This document shows, piece by piece, positions 42,255 to 49,375 of a DNA stretch of 64,000 bases. Under the pieces are notes generated by a model that was not told the DNA's origin, made no database searches, and saw only the letters and a list, made by a program, of their open reading frames with translations. The stretch is from Nitrincola alkalisediminis (lineage in GTDB: Bacteria > Pseudomonadota > Gammaproteobacteria > Pseudomonadales > Balneatricaceae). Position numbers and translations under genes: made by a program. Each line of letters begins with the position of its first letter. The first letter of the stretch is position 1. The stretch spans positions 310,001 to 374,000 of the forward strand of contig NZ_VYTY01000002.1 of NCBI RefSeq assembly GCF_009821115.1, given 5' to 3'.

Positions 42255-42736
42255 AATGCACCTCCTAAATTGACTGATCTCAGCTCTAATTCGTGTATCA
42301 CGTCGTGAAAAATGTGTTCCAAATACTCGGCATATCCAGGGTCAAACCCAATTAAAATGCCCTGATCAGGATTCGGATCTTTCCAAAGCCAACAGTTAAT
42401 TCCTGCAACTGCCAACATTTGCCATTCGTTTGGCTGCATCCGATGAAAATCAAATTGACACAGGCACAGCATCGCCTCTTCCCATGCTGATCCCTGAATC
42501 TGCAGGATTCGATCATGTCGACGAAAGCACCAAGTTGATTGAGGCTGAACGGCGCTTTCTTTAACAAAGGCCAAAAACTCATCGCGTCCTGTTTTGGCAA
42601 TCAAATGTCCATCGCTGAACACCGCTGTCATAACCTCTGCGGGCGCTTCCATTCCTGTGAAAGCCACGCTTGAATCAGGTCCCGTCAAGATCCATGCCTG
42701 CCAATCTGTGATGGGGGTAAGTTGTACTGATTTCAT
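42251..42736 (-). CDS. mgdD: N-methylglutamate dehydrogenase gamma-type subunit (SoxG-like)
   Basis: The 161-residue protein is related to the gamma subunit of heterotetrameric sarcosine oxidase (SoxG), which shares the fold of the folate-binding T-protein domain. Sequence identity within this family is low; the call relies on size, gene order after the alpha subunit and the SoxG-like pattern (for example [14 protein letters not shown] near residue 70). It overlaps mgdC and gmaS by 4 bp each, so it is coupled in the operon. Confidence 0.82.
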   Translation of the reverse strand: MKSVQLTPITDWQAWILTGPDSSVAFTGMEAPAEVMTAVFSDGHLIAKTGRDEFLAFVKESAVQPQSTWCFRRHDRILQIQGSAWEEAMLCLCQFDFHRMQPNEWQMLAVAGINCWLWKDPNPDQGILIGFDPGYAEYLEHIFHDVIHELELRSVNLGGAL

Positions 42737-45645
42737 AGCAACACCTCCTCTACAGCCGATGTTTGCCGAATCCCTTCAGGGTCATAAAAGGGCAATCTAC
42801 AACGCTCCCCTCTGATTAAACGGCCATCATCAACGCGAATATGAATAGGATTGGAGGTATCGGCATAGGGTTGATCTAACATCACTAAACCTATGACACA
42901 CTGCTGTGTCGGGCTGTAGGCCACGCTGGTTACGCGCCCCACCATCTCGTTGTTATCAATCACTAAATGGCATTCTTTAACGAGATCTTTAGGTGCACCT
43001 TGTGCCAACTTGAAACCCACCAACTGGCGTTGGCAGGATGACTTTAAGCGAGCCAAGGAGGGTTTTCCTGTGAACCAGGCTTTGCTGTTAAGCGGAACAG
43101 CCCAAGACATGCCCACTTCGTATGGATGTGTCAAACCGTCCGTGTCTTGCCCTATGATGATATGACCCTTTTCTAAGCGGAGTATGCGTTGCGCCTCCAC
43201 GCCAAAGGGCTTAATACCCACCGTCTGACCCGCCGCCATAAGCCGTTGCCATACTTCCAATGCCGCGTCATGAGGCAGGTGTATTTCATACCCTAACTCT
43301 CCAACAAACCCCACTCGAATAAGCCGAACTGGATAGCCACACAAAAGCCCCTCTCGCATACCAAGGTATGGAAAATCAGACTCAGACAAGGAGATAGATG
43401 TCAGAGGCGCAAGTACTTTTCGACTCTCTGGCCCAGCTAAGTTAATCGCCGCCAAACTGCCTGTGCGATTCACCAATCGCACATTTAAGCGACAAAACTG
43501 CACGTACTTAGATAATACTTTGTAGGTTGCATCGGCATGACTCGTGGTGGCCGTCACATAAAACTGATCCGACGCCACCCGCCCAACGATGCCATCATCG
43601 ATAATGACACCACTGTCATCCACCATCAGCGCATAGCGTGTCATGCCTTGTTTTAGCGTCGACATTTTCATGGTGTAGGCTAAATCCAATAAGCGCGCAG
43701 CATCTGGCCCCATCACTTCGATTTTGCCAAGCGTCGACACATCGATGATTCCCAAACGGGATCGAACGGCTTCCACCTCTTCTTGAATGCAGTCCAGTCG
43801 AGCCGAGGATGCACCGTAATACTCGGGGCGGAGCCAAACACCCGCCTCCATGAACTTCGCCTGATGCGCTTCATGCCAAGCATGAAGTGGACTGCGTCGT
43901 TCAGGGCGAAAGCGACGCCCTGCAAGTGCCGAGATAGGCACCGGATGGAAAAATGGGCGAGCCGTTGTCGAGCCTGTTGCGTTAATGCTAAGTCCTTGAG
44001 CGCGCGCCAGAACTCGAATGGCATTCATGTTGGAGTGCTTGCCTTGACTCGGCCCCATACCAACCGTCGAGAAACGCTTGAGCAATTCAATATTGTCAAA
44101 CCCTTCCAGAATCGCGTTTTTTAAATCCTTAAGTTGCAAATCTTCATCAAAATCGATGAAATTTTTCCCTTTGGGATGCTCAATAATTGGCCATGGATGA
44201 CTGTGTGCAGTGGTATCACGATACTGGGATAAATCACGCGGTTCATGCTGCCCCTTTAGGAATGCAACGGCCTCTTGCGCAACGGCCTTGGCATCGGATA
44301 TACGCTGATCGACGGTAAACGCGCCATTTAAACGGCCACAAACAAAAATACCCTTGGGTAAAGATTCGGGCACAAATTGCTGGAGAGTCTCATCGTAGCT
44401 GAGTTTGCCCCCTGCTTGATAAATTAATTGAGCCGCCGGAACCCATCCCACACTCATCGCGATCAAGTCGCAATCAATGACGTCTTTTTTCGCTAGATCA
44501 CAGGACTCACCTGATAAGGGGGCTACGATCACACGCTGCACGGACTGACGGCCAATCGCTTCGTAAATGCCGTGTTTTTCCAAAACCCGAATGCCCTTTG
44601 CAAGCACCCTCTCAGCCCACTCACCTCGTTGTGCGATGGACTCCATGTCGACAACAGCAACAACCGCTATCCCCGCTTCACACATATCCAGCGCCGCACG
44701 ATACCCTTCGTCATTACTGGTCAGCACAAGTGCATTTTGCCCAGGCTTAACGGCGTAACGGCTGATCAAGCGTTGAATTCCCGAGGCCATCATTACGCCT
44801 GGCAGATCATTGTTACGAAAAACAGCGGGTTGCTCCATAACACCCGTCGCGTGAACAACAGCACGACTACGCAGCTTAATAATGCCGTGAGGTGTTAACA
44901 GGGGCAGATAATGATCTGTGTACCAACCGACAGCCAGCGTTGAGGTGTAGAGGCGAATATTTGGGTGCGTGGATACTGACGCTTTCAGAGACTCACGTAA
45001 CGCTTTAACTCTGGGTTCGTGTGCCAGTTGATAATCGAGACTCCCCCCTATAAAAGGATTCTCATCCACCAGCACCACGTTGAGTTGAGCATCGGCTGCA
45101 GCCAAAGCCGATTGCATTCCCGATAACCCAGCGCCAATCACAAGAAGATCACAAAATGCATAGGACTTCGATTGCCGTTGGGCATCCCATTGAGTATTTA
45201 CCTGCCCCAGCCCTGCCTTGCTCCGAATGATCTTTTCCCAAAAGGGGAAGAGTTTTTTTGGCTTATGGAAGGTTTTGTAATAAAAACCAACCGGAAGAAA
45301 ACGGGCAGCGTATTCAATTTTGGCATCTTTATCCTTAATGACCGTGCCATTGACGTTGCACGCTGTTAACGTCATGCCAGGCTCTAACGCAACCACATCA
45401 CCACGAACATTCGGCTTTTCATCTGTTTGGAAAAGTGCGTTGACATCATGATTGGCCAGTGTCAACGCTCCACGAGGACGATGGTATTTAAAACTGCGGC
45501 CTAGAATAGATTGACCATTTGCCAACAGACCCGAACTAATAGAGTCACCTTCAAACGCCTGAAACTCTCGGCCTTCAAACGTAAAACGAATTGCGTTATC
45601 CCGAGAGATCCACTCATAGGGTTGAGGTTCAAGCCGGTAATTCAT
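42733..45645 (-). CDS. mgdC: N-methylglutamate dehydrogenase alpha-type subunit (SoxA-like)
   Basis: The 970-residue protein has three parts. The first is an N-terminal ferredoxin-fold (Fer2_4) region, residues 15-105. The second is an FAD/NAD-binding disulfide-oxidoreductase part, starting with IGAGLSGMQ near 170-178. The third is a C-terminal aminomethyltransferase (GCV_T) domain, about 590-960, that binds tetrahydrofolate. The layout is that of sarcosine oxidase alpha. The enzyme should oxidise N-methylglutamate, giving glutamate and a C1 unit passed to folate. ATG 45645 (MNYRLEPQP) has GAGG six bases upstream. It overlaps mgdB by 17 bp. Sarcosine oxidase itself is the alternative, judged less likely from the neighbours. 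Confidence 0.86.
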   Translation of the reverse strand: MNYRLEPQPYEWISRDNAIRFTFEGREFQAFEGDSISSGLLANGQSILGRSFKYHRPRGALTLANHDVNALFQTDEKPNVRGDVVALEPGMTLTACNVNGTVIKDKDAKIEYAARFLPVGFYYKTFHKPKKLFPFWEKIIRSKAGLGQVNTQWDAQRQSKSYAFCDLLVIGAGLSGMQSALAAADAQLNVVLVDENPFIGGSLDYQLAHEPRVKALRESLKASVSTHPNIRLYTSTLAVGWYTDHYLPLLTPHGIIKLRSRAVVHATGVMEQPAVFRNNDLPGVMMASGIQRLISRYAVKPGQNALVLTSNDEGYRAALDMCEAGIAVVAVVDMESIAQRGEWAERVLAKGIRVLEKHGIYEAIGRQSVQRVIVAPLSGESCDLAKKDVIDCDLIAMSVGWVPAAQLIYQAGGKLSYDETLQQFVPESLPKGIFVCGRLNGAFTVDQRISDAKAVAQEAVAFLKGQHEPRDLSQYRDTTAHSHPWPIIEHPKGKNFIDFDEDLQLKDLKNAILEGFDNIELLKRFSTVGMGPSQGKHSNMNAIRVLARAQGLSINATGSTTARPFFHPVPISALAGRRFRPERRSPLHAWHEAHQAKFMEAGVWLRPEYYGASSARLDCIQEEVEAVRSRLGIIDVSTLGKIEVMGPDAARLLDLAYTMKMSTLKQGMTRYALMVDDSGVIIDDGIVGRVASDQFYVTATTSHADATYKVLSKYVQFCRLNVRLVNRTGSLAAINLAGPESRKVLAPLTSISLSESDFPYLGMREGLLCGYPVRLIRVGFVGELGYEIHLPHDAALEVWQRLMAAGQTVGIKPFGVEAQRILRLEKGHIIIGQDTDGLTHPYEVGMSWAVPLNSKAWFTGKPSLARLKSSCQRQLVGFKLAQGAPKDLVKECHLVIDNNEMVGRVTSVAYSPTQQCVIGLVMLDQPYADTSNPIHIRVDDGRLIRGERCRLPFYDPEGIRQTSAVEEVLL

Positions 45646-45895
45646 ATTGCACCTCAGATATATCGACATGGGCTTCTATTTCATCGGTTAGGGTATTGCG
45701 CACAACAACGTACCAACGCCCTGTTGGACGGTGGTACCAAGCTTCTTTCAAACTGCAAGGCGCACCTTTGCGGTTAAATACATACTCACTCCAGGTTTTT
45801 TCGTCAGCTGCAAGGGGTGGAATGCGAATTTCACCCATATAATCAAACTCACTGATAGGCCTTTTTCCGATCACCGGACACTCTAAAAGCTTCAT
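45629..45895 (-). CDS. mgdB: N-methylglutamate dehydrogenase delta-type subunit (SoxD-like)
   Basis: The 88-residue protein begins MKLLECPVIGKRPISEFDYM. It is related to the small delta subunit of heterotetrameric sarcosine oxidase, which normally has a CPxCG zinc site. Here the second cysteine is absent (CPVIG), so the zinc site is incomplete or lost; this seems to be a feature of the N-methylglutamate type. I start at ATG 45895, 10 bp after mgdA, instead of the frame from 45916. It overlaps mgdC. Confidence 0.82.
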   Translation of the reverse strand: MKLLECPVIGKRPISEFDYMGEIRIPPLAADEKTWSEYVFNRKGAPCSLKEAWYHRPTGRWYVVVRNTLTDEIEAHVDISEVQYELPA

Positions 45896-45905
45896 GACTT
45901 GCTCC

Positions 45906-47147
45906 CTAATGACCAACCGAGGCCGCTCCCTTTTCGCCCACTAGATCGAAGTCGGCAAAACGAGATAAACGAAAAGGTTCTATTAATTCGTGATTGCGCT
46001 CGTGCGCTAAGGTCCACGCCATGGTTTTGCCACTGACAGGTGTGGCTTTGAATCCCCAAGTTCCCCACCCTGCATCCAGGTAAAAGCCTTTGACTGGAGT
46101 AACCCCCATAATCGGCGCGAAGTCGGGTGTGATATCACTCATTCCGGCCCACTGGCGCATCACATTTAATCGACTCACGAAGGGGAAGAGATCCAACATT
46201 TTGTCAGCCAGACCTTCTGTAAAATCGAAGCTGGAGCGTGTTGAATGTAAGACGGATGGGTCGACCGAAGCGCCCATGACCAATTCACCGCGCGATGACT
46301 GACTGACGTAGACGTGCAGACTGCCCGACACCACAATCGTATCCATGAATGGCTTTACAGGTTCAGTGACGCAGGCTTGTAAGGGGTAAATTTCAATTGG
46401 TGTGGAGAGACCGACCATTTCGGTGATTCGCGGCGTGGAGCCTGCGACCATTGAAATCACTTGGCGACAGCTGATAAAACCGCGATCCGTCTCAACTCCA
46501 CAGACGCGCCCATTGTCTGTACGGATATTCAAAACACGGGTTTTTTGATGCAGCTCAACGCCTCGATTATAGGCACCACGCGCATAACCCCAAGCAACCG
46601 CATCGTGACGCGCAACGGCACCGGGCGCGTGATAAAGTGCCCCCATCACTGGACTGTGACCCGCACAGGTCAAATCCATATAGGGCACTTCTTCAGCCAG
46701 CGTTTTTAAGTCGACGACGTCACTGGCGACCCCTAAGTGTTTATTCACTTCAGCACGCCAGCGCATGGTTCTGAGCGCACTGTCGGTATGCGCTAGGGTA
46801 AAATGCCCACGTGTCGAGTAAAAGATGTTCAAATCGAAGTCGTCGGCCAAGTCCTCAAAGAGCTTGACACTTGTGTCATAAAACTTAACGCCCTCTGGAG
46901 TCAGGTAGTTTGAGCGAACAATCGTTGTATTACGCCCAGTATTGCCACCGCCAATATAGCCCTGCTCCAATACAGCAACATCGGTAATTCCGTGGTCCTT
47001 TGCCAAGTAATAGGCACAGGCCATCCCATGTCCACCACCGCCAATAATCACCACGTCATAATGCTTTTTTAGTGGCCGTGCTTCGGGGAAAAAACGGGGT
47101 TCATCGTGAGAGCGCTTGAACCCGTACTTCAACAATTGCCAAGGCAT
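45906..47147 (-). CDS. mgdA: N-methylglutamate dehydrogenase beta-type subunit (SoxB-like)
   Basis: The 413-residue protein is a D-amino-acid oxidase-fold flavoprotein with the FAD loop VVIIGGGGHG (G36-x-G38-x-x-G41), close to the beta subunit of sarcosine oxidase (SoxB). This subunit should carry the amine oxidation site. It is the first gene of the nine-gene operon. ATG 47147 (MPWQLLKYGFKRS) follows AAGGAG seven bases upstream, better than the frame from 47165. Its 351-bp upstream region holds a sigma-54 promoter and faces the XRE-cupin regulator. Confidence 0.87.
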   Translation of the reverse strand: MPWQLLKYGFKRSHDEPRFFPEARPLKKHYDVVIIGGGGHGMACAYYLAKDHGITDVAVLEQGYIGGGNTGRNTTIVRSNYLTPEGVKFYDTSVKLFEDLADDFDLNIFYSTRGHFTLAHTDSALRTMRWRAEVNKHLGVASDVVDLKTLAEEVPYMDLTCAGHSPVMGALYHAPGAVARHDAVAWGYARGAYNRGVELHQKTRVLNIRTDNGRVCGVETDRGFISCRQVISMVAGSTPRITEMVGLSTPIEIYPLQACVTEPVKPFMDTIVVSGSLHVYVSQSSRGELVMGASVDPSVLHSTRSSFDFTEGLADKMLDLFPFVSRLNVMRQWAGMSDITPDFAPIMGVTPVKGFYLDAGWGTWGFKATPVSGKTMAWTLAHERNHELIEPFRLSRFADFDLVGEKGAASVGH

Positions 47148-47263
47148 AAGGCTCTCCTTGCGCAATGCTTGATTGCCAACCCACCCAGAGTCAGCGGTGC
47201 ATAGCTCTTTTTAAAAAGATGAGAATAATGCTGTTTCTTCATGGCAAACCTACTTTTACCTTT

Positions 47264-47280
47264 AAGAAATTTAATTTCTT
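47264..47280. repeat. Inverted repeat over the predicted mgdA transcription start
   Basis: AAGAAAT-TTA-ATTTCTT is a perfect 7-bp inverted repeat with a 3-base centre. It covers the position where the sigma-54 promoter would start transcription (about 47279). A repressor bound here would block mgd expression; the divergent XRE-cupin protein is the obvious candidate. Confidence 0.5.
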
Positions 47281-47288
47281 CTGGATAA

Positions 47289-47304
47289 AGCAACATTCTT
47301 GCCA
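47289..47304 (-). promoter_or_regulatory. Sigma-54 (RpoN) promoter of the mgd-gmaS-mgs-amtB operon
   Basis: The minus strand reads TGGCAAGAATGTTGCT. Compared with the sigma-54 consensus TGGCACG-N4-TTGCW, only one fixed base differs (A for C), and the GG and GC pairs have the correct 24/12 spacing. It lies about 142 bp before mgdA in the right direction. Sigma-54 dependence would connect the operon to nitrogen control through an activator such as NtrC. A half site GCACCA at 47477-47482 is the only NtrC-like element seen. Confidence 0.72.
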
Positions 47305-47405
47305 AACTGACGTGTACAAAAAGACTTAAAACAGATTTTTTACAAGCGCTTGAAAACCAAACAAATAATGAAATAAATATTCCTGATGGGAATTAATAGT
47401 TGCGC

Positions 47406-47437
47406 TATAATAGGAATCCTTGACGCAGAATTGACGC
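47406..47437 (+). promoter_or_regulatory. -10 element and TTGACGC direct repeats before the XRE-cupin gene
   Basis: A perfect -10 TATAAT lies at 47406-47411, about 90 bp before the regulator start; no good -35 accompanies it. Just downstream are two direct repeats TTGACGC (47420-47426 and 47431-47437), 11 bp apart, one helical turn. An ATTCC-TGATG-GGAAT inverted repeat (47379-47393) sits just upstream. These may be autoregulatory sites of the regulator. Confidence 0.45.
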
Positions 47438-47498
47438 TGAGTCGTGATTCAAATTAGATCCAGATGATCAGGTTCAGCACCAATAAGAGGCATACGGC

Positions 47499-48092
47499 AT
47501 GACACAACAAGATCCAAAACTACAACTTGAGCAATACATTGCAATGAAGGTGAAACGCACGCGCGTGGAACAGGGTCTGAAAATTATGGACGTTGCTCGA
47601 ATTGCAGGACTTAGTCAGGGCATGGTCAGCAAAATAGAAAATGCACAGGTTTCAACAAGCCTAGACACGCTAAGTCGTCTATGTGATGCAATTGGCTTAA
47701 CTATTTCGAAGTTATTTAGCGATTATGATCGCCCGGAAGGAGGTGCCCAACTGACAAAGTCAGGGCAAGGCATGGAGGTAGTGAGACGTGGAACGGAAAA
47801 AGGCCATACTTACCAACTGCTAAGCTACCATCGCGGTAAGAAGAAAACCTATGAGCCTTTTTTGATTTCAATGGATGATGCTGCAGAAGTCTTTCCGACC
47901 TTTTCACATCCAGGACAAGAGTTTATTTATATGCTCGAGGGTAAAATACTCTATCGCCACGGCAACCATTTGTATGAAATGGGGCCCGGTGACAGCCTGT
48001 CATTTGATGCAGAAGTACCGCATGGACCAGAGCAGCTGATCGAAGTGCCTATTCGTCTTTTATCCGTCATACACTATGATGATGAACATTAA
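47499..48092 (+). CDS. XRE-family regulator with cupin sensor domain
   Basis: The 197-residue protein has an N-terminal helix-turn-helix (about residues 14-70, MDVARIAGLSQGMVSKIEN) and a C-terminal cupin_2 barrel (about 110-190, with HPGQEFIYMLEGKI and PHGPEQL). This layout is common in regulators of amine, polyamine and amino acid use, such as PuuR- and SutR-like proteins, where the cupin senses a small ligand. It is divergent from the mgd operon across a 351-bp region with several repeats, so it probably controls that operon and itself. The effector may be methylamine, N-methylglutamate or gamma-glutamylmethylamide; this is a guess. Confidence 0.88.
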   Translation: MTQQDPKLQLEQYIAMKVKRTRVEQGLKIMDVARIAGLSQGMVSKIENAQVSTSLDTLSRLCDAIGLTISKLFSDYDRPEGGAQLTKSGQGMEVVRRGTEKGHTYQLLSYHRGKKKTYEPFLISMDDAAEVFPTFSHPGQEFIYMLEGKILYRHGNHLYEMGPGDSLSFDAEVPHGPEQLIEVPIRLLSVIHYDDEH

Positions 48093-48115
48093 CGCCTATA
48101 GGACTGTAAAAAGTT

Positions 48116-48469
48116 GGGAGTTTGCCTGTAAGCCGGGTTCTGTCGTGAACAGTCATTCGTCTCGAATGCATGTCACCATGCACCTCTAGCGACCTACCCG
48201 GATCCAGTACGGGCCGCACCTTAAGGATCCCTATTTGGTCTTGCTCTGAGTGGGGTTTTCCATCGCCGTGGAATGTTGCCACCCACGCGGTGCGCTCTTA
48301 CCGCACCATTTCAACCTTACCGTGACTCCGAAGAGCCCTTAGGCGGTATACTTTCTGTTGCACTTTCCGTCGACTCGCGCCGCCCAGACGTTATCTGGCA
48401 CTCTGCCCTGTAGAGCCCGGACTTTCCTCCACTTTGCAAGCAAAGCAGCGACTGTCCAGCAAACTCCCG
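48116..48469 (-). ncRNA. rnpB: RNase P RNA (M1, type A)
   Basis: The minus strand carries the conserved RNase P core, with GAGGAAAGTCCGGGCTC near the 5' end and AGAACCCGGCTTAC near the 3' end. The ends form the P1 helix: GGGAGTTTGC (48469-48460) pairs with GCAAACTCCC (48125-48116). This gives about 354 nt, a normal size for type A RNA. The RNA is the catalytic part of RNase P, which removes 5' leaders from tRNA precursors. It lies between the XRE-cupin gene and rsmI. Exact ends are inferred from P1 pairing. Confidence 0.95.
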
Positions 48470-48474
48470 CGGGC

Positions 48475-48502
48475 AGGATAGCAGGATCTTAATAAAGTGC
48501 AA
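48475..48502 (-). promoter_or_regulatory. rnpB promoter
   Basis: On the minus strand, -35 TTGCAC (48497-48502) and -10 TATCCT (48475-48480) are 16 bp apart. The GC-rich discriminator GCCCGC leads into the predicted RNase P RNA 5' end. The GC-rich discriminator is typical of growth-rate-controlled stable RNA promoters. Confidence 0.75.
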
Positions 48503-48504
48503 GC

Positions 48505-49341
48505 CTAGGAATCCAATAAGTGCTGATAAAGGCGTTTTTTATTGGCACCTGTTATAGTTGATGTTAACGCCGCAGCCTTTTTGGGTGGCAACTCAGTTGC
48601 CAGTAGCGCCAACATGTCCAAGGTTTTTTTATCCAACTCTTCTTCATCGATCCGAGGGGGTGCACCACGCACAATCACCACAAACTCTCCTTTTTGTTGG
48701 TTAGGATCGTCTTTCATCCAATCTAATAAAGAGGCAAGGGTATCGAGCTTAATCGTTTCAAAGGTTTTGGTCAGCTCTCGTGCGACAACAGCCTCACGCG
48801 CGCCCCCAAAGACCTCTATCATGTCTTCTAGACTGTCGAGTATACGATGGGTGGATTCATAAAAGATAAGTGTCGAGGTTTCGTCAGCCCATTGATTGAG
48901 CGTGCGCACACGACTAACACGCTTTGCTGGCAAAAATCCATAAAACATAAAACGGTCCGACGGCAAACCGGATGCACTTAACGCCGCAATAAAGGCACAA
49001 CAACCCGGCACGGGGGACACCCGATAACCCGCTTCACGGACACTTCTCACCAGAATATAACCAGGATCTGAAATTAAAGGGGTTCCTGCATCCGAAACCA
49101 AGGCTATACTATGCCCTTTGGCAAGATGCTTAAGAATCAGCTCAATTCTTTGACTTTCATTGTGGTCATGGACTGAAATCATGGGCACTTTAATGTTAAA
49201 GTGTGCCATTAAACGACCTGAGTGCCGAGTATCTTCAGCCGCGATCAAATCGACCTGGCTCAGCACACGTATTGCACGTTCTGACAGGTCACCAAGATTG
49301 CCAATGGGAGTGGCTATGACATACAAAACCGGATCTGACAT
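48505..49341 (-). CDS. rsmI: 16S rRNA (cytidine-1402-2'-O)-methyltransferase RsmI
   Basis: RsmI methylates the ribose of C1402 in 16S rRNA, complementing RsmH. The 278-residue form starts at ATG 49341 (MSDPVLYVIATPIGN); the longer frame reaches into lpoA and is rejected. Motifs are YVIATPIGNLGD near the N-terminus, EDTRHSG near residue 37 and SDAGTPLISDPG near residue 82, typical of the tetrapyrrole-methylase fold. It is divergent from lpoA with 34 bp between starts, as in E. coli (yraL/yraM). Confidence 0.96.
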   Translation of the reverse strand: MSDPVLYVIATPIGNLGDLSERAIRVLSQVDLIAAEDTRHSGRLMAHFNIKVPMISVHDHNESQRIELILKHLAKGHSIALVSDAGTPLISDPGYILVRSVREAGYRVSPVPGCCAFIAALSASGLPSDRFMFYGFLPAKRVSRVRTLNQWADETSTLIFYESTHRILDSLEDMIEVFGGAREAVVARELTKTFETIKLDTLASLLDWMKDDPNQQKGEFVVIVRGAPPRIDEEELDKKTLDMLALLATELPPKKAAALTSTITGANKKRLYQHLLDS

Positions 49342-49375
49342 GATGTTTCCAAATACTTGCAGGAAAAAACAGTAT

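Noticed and set aside
42251-47147. Sarcosine oxidase soxBDAG for glycine betaine breakdown
   Set aside because: The subunits are homologous, but the directly coupled gmaS and mgsABC genes, the missing cysteine in the delta subunit and absence of glyA, purU or betaine genes favour N-methylglutamate dehydrogenase.
47477-47482. NtrC enhancer site upstream of the sigma-54 promoter
   Set aside because: Only a half site GCACCA is visible without a convincing second half; not listed as a feature.
49160-49375. N-terminal extension of lpoA
   Set aside because: It overlaps rsmI on the other strand, and the internal start at 49376 gives a proper lipoprotein signal peptide.
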